49,576 bases of DNA, from NCBI RefSeq assembly GCF_004349105.1, contig NZ_SMLB01000046.1:1-49576 (forward strand). Reading direction: 5' to 3'. Positions within the stretch are counted from its first letter, which is position 1. Every line of letters starts with the position of its first letter. The DNA is from Jiangella aurantiaca. GTDB taxonomy: Bacteria > Actinomycetota > Actinomycetes > Jiangellales > Jiangellaceae. The notes under the pieces were generated by a model, which saw nothing but the letters and a program-made list of their open reading frames with translations, had not been told where the DNA came from and did no database searches. Positions 38,922 to 48,819 of this stretch are shown here, piece by piece. A program made the position numbers and the translations under genes.

Positions 38922-40988
38922 ATGAACTTCTGCAGCAACTGCGGGGCGCCGGCCACCGGGTCGGCGTACTGCGGTCAATGCGGCGCCCCCATGACGGCGG
39001 CAGCCGCGGCCGCCGCGCCCCAGCGCGCCGGTGGCGAGCCCGGGGCGCAGCCGCCGGGCGGACCGCTCGGCACCAGCGCGCCGGGCGCCGCGCGCAACCC
39101 GTTCGCGGACATCCCCGCGCTGGACTACGCCCGCGACATCGTGGCGCTGGTGCTCCTGCTCGTCTCGTTCGGCATGCCGTGGGACCTGCTCGACACGGTC
39201 ACCGGCAAGGTCTACGTCATCCTGGTGACGCTGCTGTCGGTCATCTCCCTGGCGCTGCCGTACCTCAAGCGCGGCGGCGTGCTGCCGGCGTCGTGGGGGA
39301 CCGCGGAGCTGCGGCTGGCCCGGCTGGCCGCCAACGCGCCGTACGTCGTGGTCGTGCTGATCACGCTGGTGCTCGGCTACGTCGGCGAGAACGGCGGCGA
39401 CGGCGTGGGCGTCGGCATCGCGTTCGGTCTGGCCGGCGCTCTGCTCGCGGCGCAGGGCCGCGAGGCCGAGCAGACCCCGTCCGGCGACGGCCCGCTGTGG
39501 CGGTGGATCACGCTGGGCATCGGCGCGCTGTTCGCGCTGCTGACCGTCATCAGCCTCGTGACGTTCCTAGTTGACGACGCCGACGTGCTCGAGTGGGAGC
39601 AGGTCACCTACCTCGTCGTCGCGATGTTGTTCTACCTGGCGCTGGCGGCGCTGCCGCTGTGGGGCGTGTTCCGCGGCGACGCCGCCTGGCGCGACGTGCT
39701 CCTGGTGCTCGGCCTCGTGGCGCTCTTCGTGGCGGTCTGGCAGCTCGGCGCCGACGAGACGATGGCCGACGCGTGGAGCCTCAGCACGTTCGGCCCGAAG
39801 CTGATCCTCGTCCCGGCCATCTCGGTCGCGGCGGCGGCGCCCGGACTGCGGCCGCGCTACACGCACAGGGCCGGCGCCGGCCACTGGTCCGCGGTCGGCA
39901 TCCGGATGCTCGAGCTGGTCATGCTGGCCGCCGGGGCCGGGGTCGTCTTCTACGTCCTGCAGATCATCGGCACCGACGAGGGCCGCGGCGTCGCCATCGT
40001 CGTCCTGGTGCTCATGCTGATCCTGGTGCTCGCCGCGCTGGTCGGCCGCAACGCTCAGGCGCGCGACGGCAACGCCGGCCGGGCCATCGCGGTCGTGGCC
40101 GGTGGGGTGCTCATCCTGCTGGGCATCGTCATCGCCGCCATCCTCGGCGCCGCCGACGAGACCATCGTGGCGGCCGAGGACGCCACCATCCTCAGCCTGC
40201 TCTGGTGGGTCGGTGTGGCGCTGTTCGTGGTGCTGACGGCGCCGCCGTCGGTGCGCTCCGAGTACGGCCCGATCGGCGCCAACCAGCTCAGCCTCGGCAG
40301 CATGCTGCCGGGCAACGGTCCCGGCACGTCGACGTCGACTCCGCCGCCCGCGGGCGGCGGAGTGGTGACCGGCGCTGCCGCGGCGGCCGCCGGTGCCGCT
40401 GCGACGCGCCCGGCCGAGTCGAAGGCCGAGGCGGCGGAGACGGAGGCGGCCGCCAAGGCCGAGGCGGCGGAGGCCGAGGCGGCCGCCAAGGCCGAGGCGG
40501 CGGAGACCGAGGCGGCCGCCGAGGCCGAGGCTGACGAAGCGAAGGCGGAGGCCGCCGAGGCGAAGGGCGCCGCCGAGGCGAAGGGAGCCGCCGAGGTGCC
40601 GGCCAGCCCGGCGGTGCCCGCCGAGGAGCCCGCGACGGCCGCCGGCGAGGAGGAGGGTCTGGTCGGCGAGGCCAAGCCCGGCCCGGTCGGCGGCTTGGCC
40701 GTCGACCAGCCGAGCGCCGACGACACCGCCACCCGCGTCGACCAGCCGCGGGTCGAGCCGGCCACCCGGGTCGACCAGCCGGCCGTCACCGACGCCGGCG
40801 GGTTCGACGCCCGCACGGCGCTCGACCCGAACACGCCGCTGCAGACGCTGGCCGACATCGCCGCACAGGAGCCGGGGCTGCGCAAGTACGTCGCCGCCAA
40901 CCCCTCGACCTATCCGGAGCTGCTGACCTGGCTGAGCCAGCTCGGCGACCCGGAGATCGACGAGGCGCTGCGCCGACGCGGCAGCTGA
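38922..40988 (+). CDS. Zinc-ribbon polytopic membrane protein with undecad repeats and an LRV domain
   Basis: 688 residues from the ATG at 38922. An N-terminal zinc ribbon has Cys4, Cys7, Cys17 and Cys20. About ten hydrophobic segments follow (from IVALVLLLVSFGMPWDLLD to TILSLLWWVGVALFVVLTA). Then comes a long Ala/Glu/Lys-rich stretch with an 11-residue repeat (AEAAETEAAAK), two ATRVDQP-type repeats, and a C-terminal module ALDPNTPLQTLADIAAQEPG and KYVAANPSTYPELLTWLSQL that resembles the variant leucine-rich repeat found in actinobacterial envelope proteins. Function unknown. The order suggests a cytoplasmic metal-binding head, a membrane core and a long helical arm carrying a protein-binding tip. 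Confidence 0.85.
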   Translation: MNFCSNCGAPATGSAYCGQCGAPMTAAAAAAAPQRAGGEPGAQPPGGPLGTSAPGAARNPFADIPALDYARDIVALVLLLVSFGMPWDLLDTVTGKVYVILVTLLSVISLALPYLKRGGVLPASWGTAELRLARLAANAPYVVVVLITLVLGYVGENGGDGVGVGIAFGLAGALLAAQGREAEQTPSGDGPLWRWITLGIGALFALLTVISLVTFLVDDADVLEWEQVTYLVVAMLFYLALAALPLWGVFRGDAAWRDVLLVLGLVALFVAVWQLGADETMADAWSLSTFGPKLILVPAISVAAAAPGLRPRYTHRAGAGHWSAVGIRMLELVMLAAGAGVVFYVLQIIGTDEGRGVAIVVLVLMLILVLAALVGRNAQARDGNAGRAIAVVAGGVLILLGIVIAAILGAADETIVAAEDATILSLLWWVGVALFVVLTAPPSVRSEYGPIGANQLSLGSMLPGNGPGTSTSTPPPAGGGVVTGAAAAAAGAAATRPAESKAEAAETEAAAKAEAAEAEAAAKAEAAETEAAAEAEADEAKAEAAEAKGAAEAKGAAEVPASPAVPAEEPATAAGEEEGLVGEAKPGPVGGLAVDQPSADDTATRVDQPRVEPATRVDQPAVTDAGGFDARTALDPNTPLQTLADIAAQEPGLRKYVAANPSTYPELLTWLSQLGDPEIDEALRRRGS
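40425..40523 (+). repeat. Three 33-bp repeats encoding an 11-residue helical unit
   Basis: Units 40425-40457, 40458-40490 and 40491-40523 encode AEAAETEAAAK, AEAAEAEAAAK and AEAAETEAAAE. Less regular Ala/Glu/Lys sequence continues to about 40600. Eleven-residue periodicity is seen in right-handed coiled coils and LEA-type helices. Confidence 0.85.
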
Positions 40989-40996
40989 CGTGACGC

Positions 40997-41040
40997 ACGC
41001 CCACGCCGGCCGGGGTCAGTGCCCCGGCCGGCGTCGGCGT
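40997..41040. terminator. Bidirectional terminator, 19-bp stem
   Basis: Positions 40997-41015 and 41022-41040 pair with a single mismatch around the loop TCAGTG; the inner 13 bp (ACGCCGGCCGGGG) are perfect. It lies between the ends of two convergent genes (stops at 40988 and 41059) and can serve both. No T-run. Confidence 0.8.
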
Positions 41041-41058
41041 GTGTGTGCAGCCGGCCGG

Positions 41059-41628
41059 CTACCGGCGGTCCAGCACCACGGCGAGGGCGTCGGCGGCGGC
41101 CGCGCGCACGCCCGTCAGCCCGGCGCCGTCGGCCAGGGCACCGAGCACCGCGCCGTCGACCACCGCCACGACCATGTGCGGCGGCACGTCGGCCGCCAGC
41201 CCGGAGCGGTCCAGCACCGCCGCCACGCACTCGCGTGCCGCGGCGTTGGTGCGCCGGGCGGCCGCCGCGAACAGCGGCTCGCGGGCGGCCAGCACGTACC
41301 GCTCGTACCACGCGACCAGCGGGCCGTACTCGTCCGGCGTCAGCAGGGTGACGATCATCCGGGCCACTGCGGCGGTGCCACGGCGGCGGGCCGGTAGCGC
41401 CTCGACGGCGGCGGACATGCGCGCGACGTCGTCGTCGGCGAGGGCCTCGACGGCGGCCCGCCGCAATTCCGTCAGGTCGGCGAAGTAGTACGTCGTGGCG
41501 CCGAGGGGCACCCCGGCGTGCCCTGCGACGGCGCGATGCCCGACCGCCTCCAGTCCGCCGCTCTGCAACAGATCGGCCGCGGCGCGGACCAGGGCGGTGC
41601 GCCGCTGTTCGCCCTTCGCCGTGGCCAT
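41059..41628 (-). CDS. TetR-family regulator paired with an SMR pump
   Basis: 189 residues from the ATG at 41628, which overlaps the SMR stop (TGATG). HTH: ALVRAAADLLQSGGLEAVGH, RAVAGHAGVPLGATTYYFAD; a TetR_C-type helical domain follows. The open frame continues upstream to 41949 but runs antisense-like across the SMR gene. It is the second gene of an SMR-TetR operon and probably represses it through the 36-bp inverted repeat at 41981-42016. Confidence 0.92.
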   Translation of the reverse strand: MATAKGEQRRTALVRAAADLLQSGGLEAVGHRAVAGHAGVPLGATTYYFADLTELRRAAVEALADDDVARMSAAVEALPARRRGTAAVARMIVTLLTPDEYGPLVAWYERYVLAAREPLFAAAARRTNAAARECVAAVLDRSGLAADVPPHMVVAVVDGAVLGALADGAGLTGVRAAAADALAVVLDRR

Positions 41629-41954
41629 CAGTGCGCCGCTCCGCCGGCGAGGTTCAGCAGGATCACCCCGCACACGATGAGCCCGATCGCGGCGATGCGC
41701 AAGAACGTCGACGGGTCGTCCATGAACAGCATGCCGACGATGGCCGTGCCGGCCGCGCCGATGCCGGTCCAGACGGCGTACGCCGTGCCGACCGGCAGTT
41801 CGCGCAGGCCCAGACCGAGCAGCATCATGCTCACCGTCACCGAGACGGCGAAGCTCAGCGTCGGCCAGGGCCGGCTGAACCCCTGCGACTCCTTGAGCGA
41901 GACCGCGAAGGCCGTCTCGAACAGCCCGCCGACGATCACGTAGAGCCACGCCAC
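41628..41954 (-). CDS. Small multidrug resistance (SMR) family transporter, SugE/Gdx-like
   Basis: 108 residues from a GTG at 41954, with GAGGAGG and a 5-nt spacer; the frame is open to 42017 but the extra part covers the operator. Four membrane helices are visible. The essential Glu of TM1 lies in VIVGGLFETAFAVSLKESQG, and LPVGTAYAVWTGIGAAGTAI is the TM3 family motif. The opening AWLYVIVGGLFE...LKESQGFSR resembles SugE/Gdx members, which export guanidinium, rather than EmrE, but the split cannot be settled by eye. Proton-coupled exporter acting as a dimer. Confidence 0.93.
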   Translation of the reverse strand: MAWLYVIVGGLFETAFAVSLKESQGFSRPWPTLSFAVSVTVSMMLLGLGLRELPVGTAYAVWTGIGAAGTAIVGMLFMDDPSTFLRIAAIGLIVCGVILLNLAGGAAH

Positions 41955-41980
41955 AGTGTCCTCCTCACCACCCGACTTCA

Positions 41981-42016
41981 TGTACGACTGTACCAGAAAA
42001 CTAGTACGGACGTACA
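41981..42016 (-). promoter_or_regulatory. Extended inverted-repeat operator before the SMR-TetR operon
   Basis: Left arm TGTACGACTGTACCAG (41981-41996), spacer AAAA, right arm CTAGTACGGACGTACA (42001-42016). The arms are complementary at 13 of 16 positions, and each also carries its own GTACG/GTAC half-site pair. On the minus strand TTGTAC (-35-like) and TACAGT (-10-like) lie inside it. It is 27 bp upstream of the SMR start and 42 bp upstream of the divergent era start. Confidence 0.72.
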
Positions 42017-42057
42017 ACTCGGCCCGGCGGCGGCACCGAAGGTGGGAGACTCGACAC

Positions 42058-42987
42058 GTGATCGGTGACTACGAGGGCTTCCGCTCCGGCTTCGCCTGCT
42101 TCGTCGGGCGGCCCAACGCGGGTAAGTCGACCCTGACAAACGCGGTGGTCGGCGAGAAGATCGCGATCATCTCGACCCGGCCGCAGACCACCCGGCACGC
42201 CATCCGCGGCATCGTGCACCGGCCGGACGGCCAGCTGGTCATCGTCGATACCCCCGGACTGCACCGGCCTCGGACGCTGCTGGGTCAGCGGCTCAACGAC
42301 CTCGTCCGCACCACATGGGCGGAGGTCGACGCCATCGGCCTGTGCGTCCCGGCCAACGAGGACATCGGGCCGGGCGACCGGTTCATCGCCGGCGAGCTGG
42401 CCGCCCTGACACGCACGCCGAAGCTGGCCGTCGTCACGAAGACCGACCTCGTGAGCGCCGGCCGGCTGGCCGAGCAGCTCACCGCCGTCGCCGCGCTCGG
42501 CGCCGAGACCGGCATCGAGTGGGCCGACGTCGTCCCCGTCTCCGCGACTTCAGGGGACCGGGTCGGGCTGCTCACCGAGCTGCTGCTGGCCCAGTTGCCC
42601 GAAGGGCCGCCGCTGTACCCCGACGGCGAGCTCACCGACGAGCCGGAGGAGACGCTGATCGCGGAGCTGGTCCGCGAGGCGGCGCTCGAGGGCGTCCGCG
42701 ACGAGTTGCCGCACTCGATCGCCGTCGTGGTCGAGGAGATGATCCCGCGCGAGGACCGCCCGGCCGACCGGCCGCTGCTGGACATCCACGCCAACCTCTA
42801 CGTCGAGCGCGACAGCCAGAAGGCGATCGTCATCGGGCGGAAGGGGTCGCGCCTGCGCGAGGTCGGGACGAAGGCGCGGACGCAGATCGAGCGGCTGCTC
42901 GGCACCCCGGTCTACCTGGACCTTCACGTCAAGGTCGCCAAGGACTGGCAGCGCGATCCCAAGCAACTGGGAAAGCTCGGCTTCTGA
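42058..42987 (+). CDS. era: Era GTPase
   Basis: 309 residues from a GTG at 42058, with GGGAG 9 nt upstream. G1 GRPNAGKST (residues 17-25), switch II/G3 IVDTPG, G4 TKTD and G5 VSATSG, then a KH domain (LYVERDSQKAIVIGRKGSRL, VYLDLHVKVAKDWQRDP). Era binds the 3' end of 16S rRNA and is needed for 30S assembly. The frame is open back to 41956 through the SMR operator region, which is not Era-like. Its end almost touches the leuA leader. Confidence 0.97.
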   Translation: MIGDYEGFRSGFACFVGRPNAGKSTLTNAVVGEKIAIISTRPQTTRHAIRGIVHRPDGQLVIVDTPGLHRPRTLLGQRLNDLVRTTWAEVDAIGLCVPANEDIGPGDRFIAGELAALTRTPKLAVVTKTDLVSAGRLAEQLTAVAALGAETGIEWADVVPVSATSGDRVGLLTELLLAQLPEGPPLYPDGELTDEPEETLIAELVREAALEGVRDELPHSIAVVVEEMIPREDRPADRPLLDIHANLYVERDSQKAIVIGRKGSRLREVGTKARTQIERLLGTPVYLDLHVKVAKDWQRDPKQLGKLGF

Positions 42988-43007
42988 GGGTGCTAGAGTC
43001 TGTGCTC

Positions 43008-43055
43008 GTGCGGCGCTTCAGCCTCCTGCTTACCTGCCGCGATGGGGTCCGCTAG
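43008..43055 (+). CDS. leuA leader peptide (leucine attenuation)
   Basis: Fifteen codons from a GTG at 43008: MRRFSLLLTCRDGVR, stop at 43053. Three consecutive Leu codons (CTC CTG CTT) make it a leucine-sensing leader. TAGAGT at 42994-42999 is placed to start transcription at or just before the GTG, so the peptide would be translated without a Shine-Dalgarno. The attenuator hairpin begins inside its coding sequence. Leucine leaders before leuA are established in actinobacteria; this reading is from sequence only. Confidence 0.72.
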   Translation: MRRFSLLLTCRDGVR

Positions 43056-43074
43056 ACCGGCTCCCTCATCGCGG
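43037..43074 (+). promoter_or_regulatory. Attenuator hairpin upstream of leuA
   Basis: CCGCGATG (43037-43044) pairs with CATCGCGG (43067-43074), extended inward by GGG (43045-43047) with CCC (43063-43065) across one bulged base. The stem overlaps the end of the leader peptide, so a ribosome stalled at the Leu codons or stopping at the TAG would change the fold. The stretch 43075-43130 to the leuA start shows no further strong hairpin and no T-run. Confidence 0.65.
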
Positions 43075-43112
43075 TGAGTTCGCGCTGCCGGTCGCGCTTG
43101 TCCGACCACTGA

Positions 43113-44876
<1,764 letters not shown>

Positions 44877-44946
44877 CAGCACCAGAGGTATAGACCATCG
44901 TCTTCGCTCTCCGGATCGATCATCCCCCGATGCCGAGGAGCTCACG

Positions 44947-46521
44947 ATGGCCAGCTGGACCCGCAACCTGGCCGTCACCGCCGGCGCCACCGCGCTGGTC
45001 GTGACGGGGAACGTCGCCTCCCACCTGCTGGCGGCGGAGCCTGACGCGGCTCCGGCCGACGACGCCCTGGCCGCCGACCTCGACGCGATCCTCACCGATC
45101 CGCGGCTGGACGGCGGCCAGGCGTCGGTCGTCGTGCGCGACGCCGCGACCGGCGAGACGCTCTACGAGCACGACGGCGACCAGCGGCTGATGCCGGCGTC
45201 GAACGAGAAGCTGCTGACGTCCGCGGTCGCGCTGGACGTGCTCGGGCCCGACTACACGTTCGCCACCACCGTCGCCACCACGGGGCAGCGGACCGGCCCG
45301 ATCCTGCGCGGCGACGTGTACCTGCGCGGCACCGGCGACCCGACGCTGCTGGCGTCGGACTACGCGGAGCTGGCGAAGCACCTGGCCGACGACGGCGTCC
45401 GCGTGGTCTCCGGGCGGGTGCTGGCCGACGACAGCTGGTTCGACGACGTCCGGCTCGGCAACGACTGGGCCTGGGACGACGAGCCGTACTACTACGCGGC
45501 GCCGGTGTCAGCGCTCACTGTCGCGCCGGACACCGACTACGACGCCGGCACCGTCATCGTGAACGTCGACCCGGCCGCGGCGCCCGGCGCACCCGCCGTC
45601 GTCACCCTGACCCCACACACCGACGCCGTCACCATCGTCAACGAAGCCACGACCGGGGCGGCCGGCAGCGGCAACGACGTCTCCGTCGAGCGCGAGCACG
45701 GCGGCGACCGCATCGTCGTCTCCGGCACCGTCGCGGCGGGCGGCAGCGGCGCCAGCGAGTGGGCCAGCGTCTGGGAGCCCACGGACTACGCCACCGACGT
45801 GTTCGTCAAGGCCTTGGCCGACGCGGGGGTGCGGGTCACCGGCGGGAGCGGCCGCGGCGTCACCCCGTCCGGCGCGACCGTCGTCGCCGAGCACGAGTCG
45901 ATGCCGCTGAGCGACCTGCTGGTGCCGTTCCTCAAACTCAGCAACAACGGCCACGCCGAGGTGCTGATCAAGGCGATGGGCCGCGAGATCTCCGGCGCCG
46001 GCACCTGGGCCGCCGGCCTGGCCGTGCTGCGCGCCGAGCTGCCGCGTTACGGCGTCGACACCGCCACCGTCGCGAACCGGGACGGCTCCGGGCTGTCGCG
46101 GCGCAACCTGATCCCGGCCGCCGAGCTGGCCGACCTGCTGGTCGCCGCGCAGGACCGGCCCTGGTTCGACGCCTGGTACGAGGCGCTGCCGATCGCCGGC
46201 GTGTCCGACCGGATGGTCGGCGGGACGCTGCGCTCGCGGATGCGCGGCACGCCGGCCGCCGGCAACGTGCACGCGAAGACCGGCTCGCTGACCGGCGCGT
46301 CCTCACTGTCGGGCTACGTCGACGACGCCGACGGCCGGCGGCTGGTCTTCTCGATCGTGTTCAACGACCACCTCAGCGGCAAGCCGAGCGACCTGGAGGA
46401 CCACATCGCCGTCCGGCTGGCCGCGCACACCGAGGACGGGGCGGCGCGGCTCACGACCGCCGACGTGCCCTCCGTCGACCTGCCCGACGACGTCGAGTGC
46501 TCCTGGGTCAAGGCGTGCTGA
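44947..46521 (+). CDS. dacB: D-alanyl-D-alanine carboxypeptidase/endopeptidase, PBP4 (S13) type
   Basis: 524 residues from the ATG at 44947, with GAGGAG and a 6-nt spacer. An N-terminal signal or anchor (NLAVTAGATALVVTGNVASHLL) leads to the penicillin-binding fold: SxxK at Ser85/Lys88 (PASNEKLL), SxN at Ser332/Asn334 (LKLSNNGHAEV), and KTG at Lys444 (HAKTGSL). The long insert between the first two motifs is that of class C PBPs. It trims or cleaves peptidoglycan cross-links outside the membrane. Three Cys near the end (ECSWVKAC plus none upstream seen) could form a disulfide. Confidence 0.95.
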   Translation: MASWTRNLAVTAGATALVVTGNVASHLLAAEPDAAPADDALAADLDAILTDPRLDGGQASVVVRDAATGETLYEHDGDQRLMPASNEKLLTSAVALDVLGPDYTFATTVATTGQRTGPILRGDVYLRGTGDPTLLASDYAELAKHLADDGVRVVSGRVLADDSWFDDVRLGNDWAWDDEPYYYAAPVSALTVAPDTDYDAGTVIVNVDPAAAPGAPAVVTLTPHTDAVTIVNEATTGAAGSGNDVSVEREHGGDRIVVSGTVAAGGSGASEWASVWEPTDYATDVFVKALADAGVRVTGGSGRGVTPSGATVVAEHESMPLSDLLVPFLKLSNNGHAEVLIKAMGREISGAGTWAAGLAVLRAELPRYGVDTATVANRDGSGLSRRNLIPAAELADLLVAAQDRPWFDAWYEALPIAGVSDRMVGGTLRSRMRGTPAAGNVHAKTGSLTGASSLSGYVDDADGRRLVFSIVFNDHLSGKPSDLEDHIAVRLAAHTEDGAARLTTADVPSVDLPDDVECSWVKAC

Positions 46522-46620
46522 CCGCCGCCCAAGCGGTCGCGCAGGTGGTTACCGCGGGGTGACTCGGGCACGTTGAAGTGCCGTCTTCCGCTGGTCGCGC
46601 AGGCGTCCGACGATGACGGA

Positions 46621-47139
46621 GTGAGCATCGCCTTCGCAGACCTCCGGCCCGACTTCGAGCAGATCCTCGGCGACATCGTCTACGCCACCATGACCACGGT
46701 CGACAGGCAGCACCGGCCGCGCTCGCGGGTGCTGATCGCCGTCTGGGAGGTGGTCGACGACGCACCGCTGGGCTGGCTGGCGACGTTCCCGACGCCGGTC
46801 AAGGTCGAGCACCTGGCTGCCAACCCGCATGCGACGTTCTCCTACTGGAGCGCCGCCCAGAACGCCGTCGCCATCGACACCGTCGCGACCTGGGTCGACG
46901 ACGCCGCCGTGAACCGCCGGGTGTGGCGGCTGTACGAGCAGGGCAGCCCGGCCGGCGTCGGCTACCCGCCGGGCCGGTTCTGGCGGTCGCCTGAGCACCC
47001 GTCGTTCGGCGTCCTGCGGCTGGAGCCGTACCGCGTCCAGGTGCTCCGCGCGCAGGATCTCGCCGCTGGCCGTCCGTCCCGCATCTGGACCCCGGAGCCG
47101 GACGCACTCGGCCGGCACCCCGTCAGCGATCGTCAGTAG
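46621..47139 (+). CDS. Pyridoxamine-5'-phosphate-oxidase-like FMN-binding split-barrel protein
   Basis: 172 residues from a GTG at 46621; a TTG at 46573 is in frame but adds sequence unlike the family. FEQILGDIVYATMTTVDRQH and RPRSRVLIAVWEVVDDAPLG, then FPTPVKVEHLAANPHATFSY, are the split-barrel strands that bind flavin. The C-terminus reads HPSFGVLRLEPYRVQVLRAQ. Members reduce or bind flavins, F420 or heme; the substrate is unknown. It overlaps the end of the DUF222-HNH gene by 7 nt, tail to tail. Confidence 0.85.
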   Translation: MSIAFADLRPDFEQILGDIVYATMTTVDRQHRPRSRVLIAVWEVVDDAPLGWLATFPTPVKVEHLAANPHATFSYWSAAQNAVAIDTVATWVDDAAVNRRVWRLYEQGSPAGVGYPPGRFWRSPEHPSFGVLRLEPYRVQVLRAQDLAAGRPSRIWTPEPDALGRHPVSDRQ

Positions 47140-48644
47140 GGCGGCGCTCGATCGGTGACGCTGGCCGGGCCCCTGGGCTCGGGTGGTCCCTCGTACCGAA
47201 GGCCGGTGGGGCCGGTCCATCGGGTGGTGCCGTCGGGTGCTCGTTGGACGGTCCAGTGGCCGTGGTGTTTGAGCAGGTGGTGCGTTTCGCACAGCGGTTG
47301 GAGGTTCGCCGCGGAGGTGGTGCCGCCGGCGGTGAATGCGACCACGTGGTCGATGTCGCAGCTGCGGGCCGGTCGGTGGCAGCCCGGCGCCCTGCAGGTC
47401 CGGTCCCGGGCGGTGATGAACTCGGCCAGTGCCGTGGTGGGCCGATACTTCGTGCGGCCGAGATCGAGCAGCTGTCCGGTGCCGTCTGTGCGCAACCACG
47501 TCCATACACCTTCGGCGGCGAGGGTGCGGGCGACGTGGGCGGGGATGGGTCCGTAGCCCTCCAGCTCGCCCGGTTCGTCGCCCAGCCCGGCGAGGGTGGC
47601 GAACGGGACGGTGACGTGCACGCTGATCGGCCGCCGCGCGGGTCGGCCGGTGGCGGGAGCCTCGCCCGCGGTGGCGCCGCCGATGCCGCCGGTGGCGCCG
47701 TCGGCGCAGCCGGTGAGGAAGGCCCAGCCCAGGTCGGCGAGGGCGTCGGCGCGGCGCTGGTCTCTGGTCCGCGCCGCGCGCCCGGCGGCGGCGTCGGCGC
47801 GTTTGGCATCGGCGGCAGCGGCGTTCAGGGCGGTGTCCAGCGCGGTGGCGTCCTCAGCCGGCAGCCGCGCCTCCAGGTGCGCCATCCCGTCCGACGCGGG
47901 CGTCACGCACACGTAGCGGCGCTCCCGCGCGGCGCGGTTGCGGTCGGCGGTCTCCACCGGCGCCAGCTCGTGCAGCAACTGCTTGATCAGCTTCCGCAGC
48001 GCCACCGAGTCCAGGAACGGCGCGTCCGGCAGCACCGCCGCCTCCACCCGCACCCGCACATCGGGGTCCTGGCCGCCGAGCTCGTCGGTGATCACCCGGG
48101 CGCGCCGCAGATCGATCACCCCGGTCGAGAGGGCGGCGTGGGTGTCGGGGAAGTCGGTGACCAGTTGCACGCCGTGCCCGACCTGGTTCTCCGCCTGCCG
48201 GGTCGTCAACCGGCAGCATCCGGCGATCTCCACCGCGGTGTTGGTGATCGGGTTCACCGACCGGTACCCGGTGTGGTCCGGGCGCATCTCCGGCCGCGAC
48301 GCCAGCTCCGCCAGCACGGCCGCCTCGCCGGCGGCGACCCACGCGGCCTGTCGCGCGAACGCGGCCTGGGCCTCGACCAGCACGCGCGCAGAAGCCCGCG
48401 TCGGGTCGAACCGGCCCAGCAAGGCGGCCAGCTCCGGCCCGGCCGGCACCTGGTCGAAGCCGGCGATCATCGGCACCGACCCGCCGGTGCACAGCTCCCG
48501 CAGCAGCACCGGATCGATCTCCGCGACCGGGTCGAACGGGTCCACCGGCATCCAGTCACCGAGCCGCGGATGCCACGCCACCAGCTGCCCCATCACCGGG
48601 TCGACACCCGGCGACGGAGCAGCCTGTAGCGGTTCTTCGAACAT
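47133..48644 (-). CDS. DUF222/HNH endonuclease-like protein (13E12 family)
   Basis: 503 residues from the ATG at 48644; a GTG two codons earlier and an open frame to 48725 are alternatives. The N-terminal DUF222 part is helical (RASARVLVEAQAAFARQAAW, TRQAENQVGHGVQLVTDFPD), and a C-terminal HNH nuclease motif follows: CRAPGCHRPARSCDIDHVVA, FTAGGTTSAANLQPLCETHH. The metal-site Cys and His are all present, so it looks intact. This is the multi-copy actinobacterial family that includes the M. tuberculosis 13E12 repeats; whether it moves DNA or is a domesticated nuclease is not known. No flanking inverted repeats are seen. Confidence 0.9.
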   Translation of the reverse strand: MFEEPLQAAPSPGVDPVMGQLVAWHPRLGDWMPVDPFDPVAEIDPVLLRELCTGGSVPMIAGFDQVPAGPELAALLGRFDPTRASARVLVEAQAAFARQAAWVAAGEAAVLAELASRPEMRPDHTGYRSVNPITNTAVEIAGCCRLTTRQAENQVGHGVQLVTDFPDTHAALSTGVIDLRRARVITDELGGQDPDVRVRVEAAVLPDAPFLDSVALRKLIKQLLHELAPVETADRNRAARERRYVCVTPASDGMAHLEARLPAEDATALDTALNAAAADAKRADAAAGRAARTRDQRRADALADLGWAFLTGCADGATGGIGGATAGEAPATGRPARRPISVHVTVPFATLAGLGDEPGELEGYGPIPAHVARTLAAEGVWTWLRTDGTGQLLDLGRTKYRPTTALAEFITARDRTCRAPGCHRPARSCDIDHVVAFTAGGTTSAANLQPLCETHHLLKHHGHWTVQRAPDGTTRWTGPTGLRYEGPPEPRGPASVTDRAPPY

Positions 48645-48768
48645 GCACACCACCCTACCGGCGCCCACCGACAAGATCAACTCAGCGGGGTCGGTCGTGC
48701 CAGGCGTCCTCCGCGGCCTCATCATCCTGGTCGCCGTCGTGTCGCTGGGCCACGGGCTGCTGGACTGA
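48643..48768 (+). CDS. Possible 41-residue single-span membrane peptide
   Basis: ATG at 48643 (shares CATG with the divergent DUF222-HNH start), stop at 48766. The product ends PGVLRGLIILVAVVSLGHGL-LD, a clean membrane helix. Nearly all third codon positions are G or C while second positions are much poorer in GC, the pattern of a real gene in this genome. No clear ribosome binding site; a GTG at 48697 would give a 23-residue version and leave room for promoters. Family not recognised. Confidence 0.45.
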   Translation: MHTTLPAPTDKINSAGSVVPGVLRGLIILVAVVSLGHGLLD

Positions 48769-48819
48769 CGGTGGCACGGACTAAGGTAGAGGCGACGTGA
48801 GCGCAGGTCAGGAGGTCGC

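Noticed and set aside
48645-48725. N-terminal extension of the DUF222-HNH protein
   Set aside because: The extra residues are not family-like and run across the likely promoter and the small membrane ORF.
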